A stretch of DNA of 64,000 nt from Ectopseudomonas mendocina. GTDB taxonomy: Bacteria; Pseudomonadota; Gammaproteobacteria; Pseudomonadales; Pseudomonadaceae. Location of the stretch: contig NZ_JADTQG010000009.1 of the NCBI RefSeq assembly GCF_016008875.1, forward strand, positions 124,001 through 188,000, given 5' to 3'. Positions 51,106 to 58,074 of this stretch are shown here, piece by piece (positions within the stretch are counted from its first letter, which is position 1; every line of letters begins with the position of its first letter). The translations under genes were made by a program, and so were the position numbers. The notes below the pieces were generated by a model, which was not told the DNA's origin, made no database searches, and saw only the letters and a list, made by a program, of their open reading frames with translations.

Positions 51106-51593
51106 GCGCTCAGCCTCCTGGTTGCGAGGCGGTGCATTTCCAGGTAGACCGGGTCCTGGCGGGTGATGACGAAGTCGAAGCGCTCGTAAAGGCGGCGAGC
51201 CGGGTTGTCCGGCTCGACGTACAGGCGAATGGATTTGTCGGCGGCCTCGGCTTCTTCTATGAGCAGTGACAGCAGATGCCTGCCTATGCCCAGGCCGCGC
51301 CAGGCCGGCAATAGCGAGAGGTCCATCAGGTTGTAGGTGCTGGCGCCACGCAGGATATACAAGCGTCCGATAGGGTGCTCGCCGTTGAGCACGATAGAAA
51401 AGTCAGCCCCCTGATAGTGCTCCTGATAATGGCGGTGCTGGGCATCGAACTGCTGGGAGAGGAAGGCATCGATTGCGGGCTGGGACCAGCCGGTGCGGGC
51501 CATTTCCCGGGTGCGCGTGCTCGCATATAGGCTACGCAGGAAGCTCAGGTCGGCCTCTTCGATGGGACGAAAACGCAAGTCGGTGAAACGCAT
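51102..51593 (-). CDS. GNAT family N-acetyltransferase
   Basis: 163 residues, MRFTDLRFRPIEEADLSFL, with the acetyl-CoA loop RGLGIGRHLLSLL at about 102-114 and C-terminal RLYERFDFVI. The substrate is unknown. Overlaps the DUF6916 gene by 4 bp, and that gene is 62 bp from the tail-collar gene, so the three form one unit. A 156-bp AT-rich gap upstream (51594-51749), after the sulfotransferase, may hold a separate promoter, though I found no convincing boxes. Confidence 0.82.
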   Translation of the reverse strand: MRFTDLRFRPIEEADLSFLRSLYASTRTREMARTGWSQPAIDAFLSQQFDAQHRHYQEHYQGADFSIVLNGEHPIGRLYILRGASTYNLMDLSLLPAWRGLGIGRHLLSLLIEEAEAADKSIRLYVEPDNPARRLYERFDFVITRQDPVYLEMHRLATRRLSA

Positions 51594-51749
51594 GGCGCGG
51601 GGGGCTTCCTAAGTGTGCTTCCGTGCTTCGGATGCGGGCCGTATTGTTGTGCCTCTATGCGAATATCAGGTCGGAGCCTAGCCTAAATTTGTAGTCGATC
51701 GCTACCGTTCTGATGGACGGTAATCTCATTTTTGAGTTTTTCGGGAACT

Positions 51750-52751
51750 TTATTTTTCTCGCTTGGTCTGGCGCCAGTTTTCCAGCGTGCGGTAGGCGTC
51801 GCCCGTATAGGCTTCTACGGTTTCTCGCAGGGTACTGTCGGCAGCTTCCTGTTTGCTCCTGGTGTCGGTGCTGAATGCTTGCGAGGGCTGCTTGGCATCG
51901 GCCTTCGCTGTTGCACGCAGCCTCGACAGGTCTTCATCACGCACACCCAAAATGGGCGCCAGCCGTTCCCAGCAAATGCTTGGCAACTCCTGGTAGTTCA
52001 CTGCCACCGCGCCACGCTCTTGGCAGAGCGCCAATCCTTGCCGGAGGATGGCGCCAACCGTGCCGCTGGTGTACTCGGCTGGTGTCAGGCGCAACGCTTG
52101 CTCTGTTGGCATATCCAGCGCGGATGGACCCAGCAGCCCTGGCACTCGGTGCATGCCCGGCTGGCGCAACTGGGAAACGACGATTTCCAGCGGGTCGCGG
52201 TAGAGGAACAACCGTGGCACGTCCGGGTACAAGGCCAGCAGCATGGGCGCCTCGAACACGTTCCAGGCGTCGAGCTTGATGAACAGTCGCTGTTCGTTGC
52301 CGCTCCGTCGTTGCCCATAGGCCGATAGCAGCGCTGCGAGCCAGGCGGATTGCCGGGGGGCGACCCGTGAGTCCAGTCGGTGGGCACGCAGGAGGCTGTC
52401 CAGCGGGGGCGGCTCTGAGAGCACTATGTTGCCTTCCAGTGCCGCCAGCATCTGCGCCATCAGCGTCGATCCGCAGCGTGAGGCATGAAAGATAAAGGCA
52501 CTGGGCGCCAGTCCCGGGCTCGCCGTTTGCCACGCCAGCAGTGCATCCAGCCCGGTTCGACGGCGAAAGGCTTGGTTGAAGGGCAGGCGTAGCGCCTGTT
52601 CGACATCGTCGCGAAAGAACGGGCGAGTCAGTCGCTGCTCGCCGAACCAGCACCAGTCGACTTGCCACTGGCCGTCCACCTGCCAGATGCGAATCGGCAA
52701 CCAGCCATGGAAGTCCTGCTCGGGAGTCAGACACGCCATTGCTCGTTCCAT
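51750..52751 (-). CDS. Sulfotransferase-like protein
   Basis: 333 residues. A P-loop-like PAPS-binding site FIFHASRCGSTLMAQML lies at about 86-102, and FLYRDPLEIVVSQLRQPG at about 190-210 is in the place of the 3'-phosphate-binding motif. This fits the sulfotransferase family, including tyrosylprotein-type enzymes, though substrate cannot be read from sequence. The start at 52751 (MERAMACLTPEQDF) overlaps the upstream gene by 25 bp; ATG 52739 is an alternative. It lies in the same operon as an Asp/Asn hydroxylase-like gene and secretion genes, so modification of the exported protein is a possible role. Confidence 0.78.
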   Translation of the reverse strand: MERAMACLTPEQDFHGWLPIRIWQVDGQWQVDWCWFGEQRLTRPFFRDDVEQALRLPFNQAFRRRTGLDALLAWQTASPGLAPSAFIFHASRCGSTLMAQMLAALEGNIVLSEPPPLDSLLRAHRLDSRVAPRQSAWLAALLSAYGQRRSGNEQRLFIKLDAWNVFEAPMLLALYPDVPRLFLYRDPLEIVVSQLRQPGMHRVPGLLGPSALDMPTEQALRLTPAEYTSGTVGAILRQGLALCQERGAVAVNYQELPSICWERLAPILGVRDEDLSRLRATAKADAKQPSQAFSTDTRSKQEAADSTLRETVEAYTGDAYRTLENWRQTKREK

Positions 52752-53527
52752 GTCCTTTTGCCCTGGCGCATCGCGCTTTTGACATCGCTGGTGGAGAAGT
52801 CCATTCCCAGATCGTGCGCCAGGCGAACGACCTCCTCGCAGAAAAGGTGTGCGTCGGTAATCGTGCGCAGGCGCTCGGCCAGGGCAGCATCGCGCGTGAC
52901 CCGCTCGCGGAAGGCGGCGAAGGCCAGCTCTGCCGTCCCTGGTAGCAGCGCCGGGGTGTTCGCGAGACCGGCTGCCACCTGCTGCAGCAGCCAGGGATTG
53001 GGTTGGCAGTCCAGCACCAGATGAACGCGCACCCCAGGCCCTGGATTGTCTACCCGATGCGGCCTGGACAGATCGATGAACCAGCATTCGCCCGGCTTCA
53101 TGGGCACCTGCAGGCCGTCGACGAGAAACTCCACTCCCGGAGGGCTGAGCAGAGGGACATGCAATCGCATGTCTGCATCGGGCTGGCCGAGGTCGGGGTC
53201 GCAGTGTTCGTGAATGCGAGCGCCAGCGCCGAGTCGCAGAAGGCGTGCGCTGCGAATGGTGGTCTGGAACAGGGCGAGCACGGCATGCCAGGCTGTCTCG
53301 TCTTGCCACCATTCGCTCGGCACGGGCGCGCCCTGTCCCGGTGCGAGTGGTAAAAGTGCGTCCTGCGGGGTGATCAGCGCGACGCCGCTCCATTCACCTT
53401 CGTAATAACCGGTGTTGAAGTGATGTTGCCAGGCGTCGTCAGCAATCGTGCCGAGCGCCTCCAGCAGTGCGGGTAATTGAGGCGCCAGGGGCAGGCGGGA
53501 GCATCGAGGTAAGGTGTCCTGGCTCAT
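52727..53527 (-). CDS. Aspartyl/asparaginyl beta-hydroxylase-like protein
   Basis: 266 residues. A cupin core of the iron and 2-oxoglutarate dioxygenase class: metal ligands His108 and Asp110 in HCD, distal His157 in PHRVDN, and Arg167 in GVRVHLVLD as the likely 2-oxoglutarate ligand. Expected to hydroxylate Asp or Asn side chains. The start at 53527 (MSQDTLPRCS) lies 14 bp after the M50-HlyD stop. The C-terminal ~80 residues past the core are not recognised. Confidence 0.8.
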   Translation of the reverse strand: MSQDTLPRCSRLPLAPQLPALLEALGTIADDAWQHHFNTGYYEGEWSGVALITPQDALLPLAPGQGAPVPSEWWQDETAWHAVLALFQTTIRSARLLRLGAGARIHEHCDPDLGQPDADMRLHVPLLSPPGVEFLVDGLQVPMKPGECWFIDLSRPHRVDNPGPGVRVHLVLDCQPNPWLLQQVAAGLANTPALLPGTAELAFAAFRERVTRDAALAERLRTITDAHLFCEEVVRLAHDLGMDFSTSDVKSAMRQGKRTWNEQWRV

Positions 53528-53541
53528 GTCGCATCCTTGTC

Positions 53542-55635
53542 TTAAAAACCGCTTTCCCTTACCCCAAGTGCCGCGATCCGCCGCCATGCCGCGCCTAGCA
53601 GCGACTGCCGTTCACCCTCCAGTACCACCATGCCGCGCAGCGGGTGATCGGGGTGGACGCCGTCATCCAGCAGTGTCAGGCGTACGCCATATTGCGCCTG
53701 TACGGGCTCGGCGCGCTGCTGGGCGTCGCGCCTCACGGCGATGGGGCCGCCGTGGTCGGAGCTGAGCGCTTCCAGCTCCAGGTAGGGGACGCCGGTTGCG
53801 TCCACTTCATTTAGGCGCACTTTCATTGCCTGGCGTGCCGGGTCGTCGGCGATGAAGCGACCGATGCTGCCCGCTTCGATCCGCCAGAGGCTTTCTTCGG
53901 CCAGGTAGCCGCGCAGGCGCAGCCCCGGCTCGACGATCCGGGTCAGCGCTTCTGCAGGGTGCAGCCAACGACCTGCGCTCAGGTCGCGTTGCAGGTCGCG
54001 CACTACGCCCGACTGCGGCGCACGCAGTTGCAGGCGCTCGCGCTGGGCGGCCAGGCCGCGGTATTCGGCCACGGCCTCGGCCAGGCGTTGCTCGAGAATG
54101 CCGGCATCGGCCGCCGTTTCGCTGCGTGCGGATTGGCGTCGGAGCTGGAGCTGAAGAATGTCGATCTCGCGGCGGATGATGGCCTGGCGCGAGTCGAGGT
54201 CGGGCGAGTCCAGCTCCAGCAGCAGGTCGCCAGCGGCCACGCTCTGGCCATCCTGCACGTGCACCGCTTTCAAGCGTGCAGCCACCGGAGCATGCAGGGC
54301 GCTGGTGCGCGAGGCTTCGAGCAACGCGGGTACTTCCACCGAGCTGCGCCAGGGCACGATCAATACCAGGAGCACGACACCCAGACCCAGGCCGGTGATC
54401 AGCACCTTGCGCGAGTCGGCCTGTTCACGGCGTTGCCACCATTCCCCCAGCTCACGCCAGATGGGCAGGCCGATGAACCACAGCAGCTCAACCACCATCA
54501 GGAAGATGCCGAGCACCTTGAAGAACAGGTGATAGACCGCCAGCGCGATGCCGAGGAACAGGATCGCGCGCCATATCCAGGAGCCGTAGCCCCAGATCAG
54601 CAGGCGCCGGGTCATGCTAGGCGACCACGGCTCCGGTGCCGGCTCGCCATAGCTGAACAGGGCTTCGCGCAGGCGCCAGCGACACAGGGCGAAGGCGCGG
54701 TTCTGCAGGTTGTCGACGCCCCACAGATCGCTTATCAGGAAGTAGCCATCGAAGCGCATGAAGGGATTGAGGTTGATCACCAGAGTGGTAATCCAGGTCG
54801 CGCTGGCGAGCATGAAGGCCGAAGTGCGCAGGGGGCCGTCCGGCAGCAATGACCAGGCCAGCAGCGCCAGCACCGCCAGCAGCAGTTCAGCGAGCACGCC
54901 GCCGGCACCGATCAGCAGTCGCGAGCGCCGGTCGCGCACACGCCAGGCATCGCTGACGTCGGTATAGAACATCGGCAACAGGACCATGAACGCCAGCCCC
55001 ATGCTCTGCACCCGACAGCCAGCGCGTTTGGCCATGAAGGCGTGACCGAACTCGTGACAGAGCTTGGCGAAGGTCAGCGCGATGCCGAACGCCAGGGCAC
55101 CACCCAGGCTGAACAGGTGGGGGAAGGTGGCGAGAAAGCGTTGCCAGTCGCGCAGCACCAGGAACAGGCCCAGCGCGAAAACCAGCGGCAGCCCCCAGCG
55201 CAGCAGCCAGGGGCCGCGGCGTTCGAGCACCGGCCAGGCGCGATTGAGGAAAGGATCGGGGCGCCACAGTGGAATGCGGAAGAACAGGTACTGGTGCAGC
55301 ACCCGCTTCCACGGACTCTGGCGCTGGGCGGCGGCCTTCATGGCGTAGCTGGCGCGCTGCTTGTCGTCCTGCGCCGCGATCAGGTCATGGCTGCCGAGAA
55401 AGCGCAGCATGTCCTCGAGTTCCGCCTCGCCCAGGGGCAGGCCAGGCTCGGCGTTGGCTGCGGCCAGCACACGTTGCGGCTCGCCCAGCGTCCAGTGGCG
55501 AAGCAGGCGCACGGCGGCGGCTCCGAGCTTGAAGTAGCGGCCACGTAGCGGATCGGCCAGCGTCCATTGCGGTGCGCCGTCCAGGCCGGGTTCGGCGGGC
55601 GACAGCTGCAGGTCGGGCCGCAGGGCGGGCAGCAT
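53542..55635 (-). CDS. PqqD-like / M50 metalloprotease / HlyD fusion membrane protein
   Basis: 697 residues with three parts. Residues ~1-95 resemble a PqqD-like peptide-binding domain (RGRYFKLGAAAVRLLRHW). Residues ~140-420 are a polytopic site-2-protease-like core with an intact zinc site: HEFGH at 194-198 and NPFMRFDGYF at 290-299 supplying the Asp ligand. From about 425 a last membrane helix is followed by a HlyD-type lipoyl/barrel-sandwich and alpha-hairpin region in the periplasm (LHAPVAARLKAVHVQDGQSVAAGDLLLELDSPD). Overlaps the GAF-HlyD gene by 1 bp (TGATG). Likely the inner-membrane heart of an exporter; no ABC protein accompanies it. Confidence 0.85.
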   Translation of the reverse strand: MLPALRPDLQLSPAEPGLDGAPQWTLADPLRGRYFKLGAAAVRLLRHWTLGEPQRVLAAANAEPGLPLGEAELEDMLRFLGSHDLIAAQDDKQRASYAMKAAAQRQSPWKRVLHQYLFFRIPLWRPDPFLNRAWPVLERRGPWLLRWGLPLVFALGLFLVLRDWQRFLATFPHLFSLGGALAFGIALTFAKLCHEFGHAFMAKRAGCRVQSMGLAFMVLLPMFYTDVSDAWRVRDRRSRLLIGAGGVLAELLLAVLALLAWSLLPDGPLRTSAFMLASATWITTLVINLNPFMRFDGYFLISDLWGVDNLQNRAFALCRWRLREALFSYGEPAPEPWSPSMTRRLLIWGYGSWIWRAILFLGIALAVYHLFFKVLGIFLMVVELLWFIGLPIWRELGEWWQRREQADSRKVLITGLGLGVVLLVLIVPWRSSVEVPALLEASRTSALHAPVAARLKAVHVQDGQSVAAGDLLLELDSPDLDSRQAIIRREIDILQLQLRRQSARSETAADAGILEQRLAEAVAEYRGLAAQRERLQLRAPQSGVVRDLQRDLSAGRWLHPAEALTRIVEPGLRLRGYLAEESLWRIEAGSIGRFIADDPARQAMKVRLNEVDATGVPYLELEALSSDHGGPIAVRRDAQQRAEPVQAQYGVRLTLLDDGVHPDHPLRGMVVLEGERQSLLGAAWRRIAALGVRESGF

Positions 55636-56954
55636 CAGAAACCCAGGCTCTGGCGAGCGGCGGCCAGCGGCCGGCGCAGCAGGTAATAGGCCAGCGGTGC
55701 GCGATCACCGAACAGCTTGGCAGTGCCGCGCAGGCCAATGCGCGGCGGGGTCTCGACGAAGCGCGCATCGAGACGGTAGGCCAACTGACCGGCGGCGGTG
55801 CTCTGCGCCTCGTAGGCGGAGCGCTCCAGCAGGGCCTGGTGACGATTGAGTGGGTCGCTGTCGAGAAACAGCGCCACTTCTGCACCAGGTTCCAGGGCAA
55901 TGGCGTCACCTACGGGGAGTTCGATGCGCAGTTCGGCCTGGCTGGGATCGGCGATCTGCATCAGCCGCTCGCCAGTTTGCACCGGCTTGCCGGTCAGGCG
56001 TTCGGCATCGGCGAACACGGCGATGCCTGCGCGCTCGGCGCGCACTTCGCTGCGTGCCAGCAGTTGCCTGGCATAGTCGCGTTCGGCGCGCTTCTGCTCG
56101 ACGCGAGCGGCCAGCAGATCGAGACGGGCGCTGGATTCTGCATCGGCGAAGGCGCGCTGGGTATTGGCCTTGAGTTCGGCTTCGGCCACGCCAAGGGCAC
56201 GCTCGGCCACATCGGCCTGGGCCTTGAGGCTGGTGCCATCGAAGCGCACCAGCAGGTCGCCGGCAGCAACGCTCTGGTTGGGCTTGACCAGGAACTCGGC
56301 GATCACCCCGTCCAGCGGTGCGGCGACCACTCGACCGCCCAGCGGGACGACTTCGGCAGGCGCCAGCACCGACTGGCGCACCGGAATCAGCAGCAATAGC
56401 GATAGCGCGGCGGCAACCGCCAGCAACTTGCGGCGCGGCCAGCGCATGCGCCATGGCTTGCGCGGCTGCAGTGCCAGCCAGGCGTGGGCGTAGGTGTCGG
56501 CCAGTTGCCTGAGCAGCGACTGCTCGGCCTCACTGAATGGCAGATCGCGGGCCAGCCACAGGCCACCGAAGGTCTCGCCACCGCGGTTCTTCAGGGGCAA
56601 CCAGTAGGCATGCGGGGCGGACAGGCTGTTCATGTCCAGGCGCGTCTGCTCGTCCAGGTGCGCCGGGTCGACAGCGTGGCCCTCGTCGAGCTGACCATGA
56701 GCGAGTAGTGTCGAGGCGGCACGTTCTACAAACGCGACGAAGGGCGCATTGGCCTCCACCACACTGATGCCGGTCAGGGCCTGCACCTTGCCGGCGATCA
56801 GCAGGGCGGCGTGGCGAAAGCCGAACAGCGCCTGGCCGTCGTTGACCATGGTGAAGGCCAGTTGCTCGATGCTGCCGGCTTTGCGAGCCTGCTGCTCCAG
56901 CCCGAGGAACAGGGCGAATACCCGTTCGGCCGTGCCGGGCAGCGGCGCGTTCAT
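55635..56954 (-). CDS. GAF-like/HlyD fusion adaptor
   Basis: 439 residues. Residues ~10-160 look like a cytoplasmic GAF fold (IEQLAFTMVNDGQALFGFRHAALLI, EAEQSLLRQLADTYA). A basic stretch precedes one membrane helix at 177-191 (LLAVAAALSLLLLIP). The rest is a HlyD-type periplasmic adaptor with barrel-sandwich (GRVVAAPLDGVIAEFLVKPNQSVAAGDLLV) and alpha-hairpin. The sensor domain suggests gating by a cytoplasmic ligand, an inference only. It overlaps both neighbours by 4 bp and 1 bp. Confidence 0.82.
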   Translation of the reverse strand: MNAPLPGTAERVFALFLGLEQQARKAGSIEQLAFTMVNDGQALFGFRHAALLIAGKVQALTGISVVEANAPFVAFVERAASTLLAHGQLDEGHAVDPAHLDEQTRLDMNSLSAPHAYWLPLKNRGGETFGGLWLARDLPFSEAEQSLLRQLADTYAHAWLALQPRKPWRMRWPRRKLLAVAAALSLLLLIPVRQSVLAPAEVVPLGGRVVAAPLDGVIAEFLVKPNQSVAAGDLLVRFDGTSLKAQADVAERALGVAEAELKANTQRAFADAESSARLDLLAARVEQKRAERDYARQLLARSEVRAERAGIAVFADAERLTGKPVQTGERLMQIADPSQAELRIELPVGDAIALEPGAEVALFLDSDPLNRHQALLERSAYEAQSTAAGQLAYRLDARFVETPPRIGLRGTAKLFGDRAPLAYYLLRRPLAAARQSLGF

Positions 56955-57733
56955 TCCGTCACCTGGAACTGTGCAGTACCGCTCATGCCGGCGAGCAGGC
57001 CCTGGGCATCGTCGGGCAGGCTACCGATCAGTAGCAGTGTCTGGCTGCCTTCATCGATTCGCGCGCCGATGCGCTTGACCTTGGCCTTGAGCGGCGTGCT
57101 GGTCTCGTCGGGAATGAAGTCGAAGGTCTGGCCTGGCTCCAGGCGACTGAGCCAGGCAGATGGCACCAGCAGGTAGATTTCCAGCGTGCCGTTATCCACC
57201 ACTTCCAGCAGCGGTGCGCCACTGGCGACGCTCTCGTGGGGCTGTGCACGGCGCAGTACCACGCGGCCATTGAACGGGGCGGTGACGCTGCAACGCTTCA
57301 CCTGCACCTGATAGACCTGGGTTTCCGCTTGGGCCTGGGCTTGCCGCGCTTCGGCCAGGGCCACCTCAAAGCGGCCGACGGAGTTGAGCGCAGCCAGTTG
57401 CTTCTTGTGGTTCAGCTCTTCACGGGTGGCGCGGGCGGCGGCCTGGGCGGCGTTAAGCTGGGCCTGATACGCGCTGCAGTCGAAGCGCGCCAGTACGTCC
57501 CCCTTGTTGAAATCCTGACCATCGCTGAACGGCATTTCGGTGATGCGGCCGGGCAGCTCGCTGGACAACACGGCCTGGTTGCGCGCACGCAGCACACCGC
57601 GCACCTGGCGTTCGCCGGTCTGCGTGGCGCTGGGGGCCAGCGATTCGAGCAGCGGGTCGTCGGCCAGAAGTGAAGCGCTGAACCCGCAGGACACCAGGCC
57701 GGCGAACAGGAGGAAAAGGGTGTTTCGCGGCAT
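56951..57733 (-). CDS. Periplasmic adaptor (HlyD/RND-type) protein
   Basis: 260 residues. Sec signal peptide (MPRNTLFLLFAGLVSCGFSASLLA), then a short membrane-fusion-protein fold: barrel-sandwich halves GVLRARNQAVLSSELPGRI and CSVTAPFNGRVVLRRAQP around an alpha-hairpin with AQAAARATREELNH, then a beta-barrel. Shorter than full RND adaptors. First gene of the minus-strand cluster; ATGA overlap with the GAF-HlyD gene. Confidence 0.85.
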   Translation of the reverse strand: MPRNTLFLLFAGLVSCGFSASLLADDPLLESLAPSATQTGERQVRGVLRARNQAVLSSELPGRITEMPFSDGQDFNKGDVLARFDCSAYQAQLNAAQAAARATREELNHKKQLAALNSVGRFEVALAEARQAQAQAETQVYQVQVKRCSVTAPFNGRVVLRRAQPHESVASGAPLLEVVDNGTLEIYLLVPSAWLSRLEPGQTFDFIPDETSTPLKAKVKRIGARIDEGSQTLLLIGSLPDDAQGLLAGMSGTAQFQVTE

Positions 57734-57803
57734 GAGATACGTCCTTGCATAAGGTCAGCGCAGTCTACGGCAGAACTCGATCATGGCAAATTGGCCGTAA
57801 TGA

Positions 57804-57820
57804 TGCATCGCTATGGTGCA
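57804..57820. promoter_or_regulatory. NtrC-like enhancer site
   Basis: TGCATCG-CTA-TGGTGCA against the consensus TGCACCA-N3-TGGTGCA: the right half is perfect, the left half has 5 of 7, and the spacing is exact. About 200 bp upstream of the sigma-54 promoter. Two further TGGTGCG half-sites follow at about 57833 and 57857. Confidence 0.5.
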
Positions 57821-57906
57821 GGGTATCGACTCTGGTGCGCGGGCGGGCCTGCTTCTGGTGCGTTGGCTGTCTGGCCAGCCTAGCTGATAGGGTGAACACA
57901 CGAATG

Positions 57907-57966
57907 TGTAGGAGCGAATTCATTCGCGATCTGGTCGCTAATTTCGCGGATAAATCCGCTCCTACA
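57907..57966. repeat. REP-like inverted repeat, TGTAGGAGCGAATTCATTCGCG type
   Basis: TGTAGGAGCGAATTCATTCGCGA at the left and CGCGGATAAATCCGCTCCTACA at the right. Same family as 28042-28113. It lies between the NtrC-like site and the sigma-54 promoter. Confidence 0.8.
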
Positions 57967-58021
57967 AGAGCCAGCCGTCCTGTGAGCGGACGGTGTGTGC
58001 GTTTCATGCAATTGCCCTGAC

Positions 58022-58037
58022 TGGCATAAGTCTTGCG
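58022..58037 (+). promoter_or_regulatory. Sigma-54 (RpoN) promoter
   Basis: TGGCATAAGTCTTGCG has the invariant GG and GC separated by exactly 10 bases, as in TGGCACG-N4-TTGCA. It gives a leader of about 25-30 nt with AGGAGG at 58064-58069 before the GTG start. Confidence 0.65.
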
Positions 58038-58074
58038 CTGCACAGACCATCGTCCAGGCTAGCAGGAGGCCGCC

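Larger units (their letters stand above)
57734..58074. other. 341-bp intergenic region between divergent operons
   Basis: Holds no gene that I can support. It contains an NtrC-like palindrome (57804-57820), a REP-like repeat (57907-57966) and a sigma-54 promoter (58022-58037). I did not find a clear promoter for the minus-strand adaptor gene. Confidence 0.8.

Noticed and set aside
51704..51721. ACCGT/ACGGT hairpin downstream of the sulfotransferase gene as a terminator
   Set aside because: The stem is only about 5-6 bp with an 8-base loop and has no T-run on the minus strand after it.
40209..57733. A classical drug efflux (RND tripartite) operon
   Set aside because: There is no RND pump or ABC gene; the membrane component is an M50 protease-HlyD fusion and the locus encodes a giant repeat protein.
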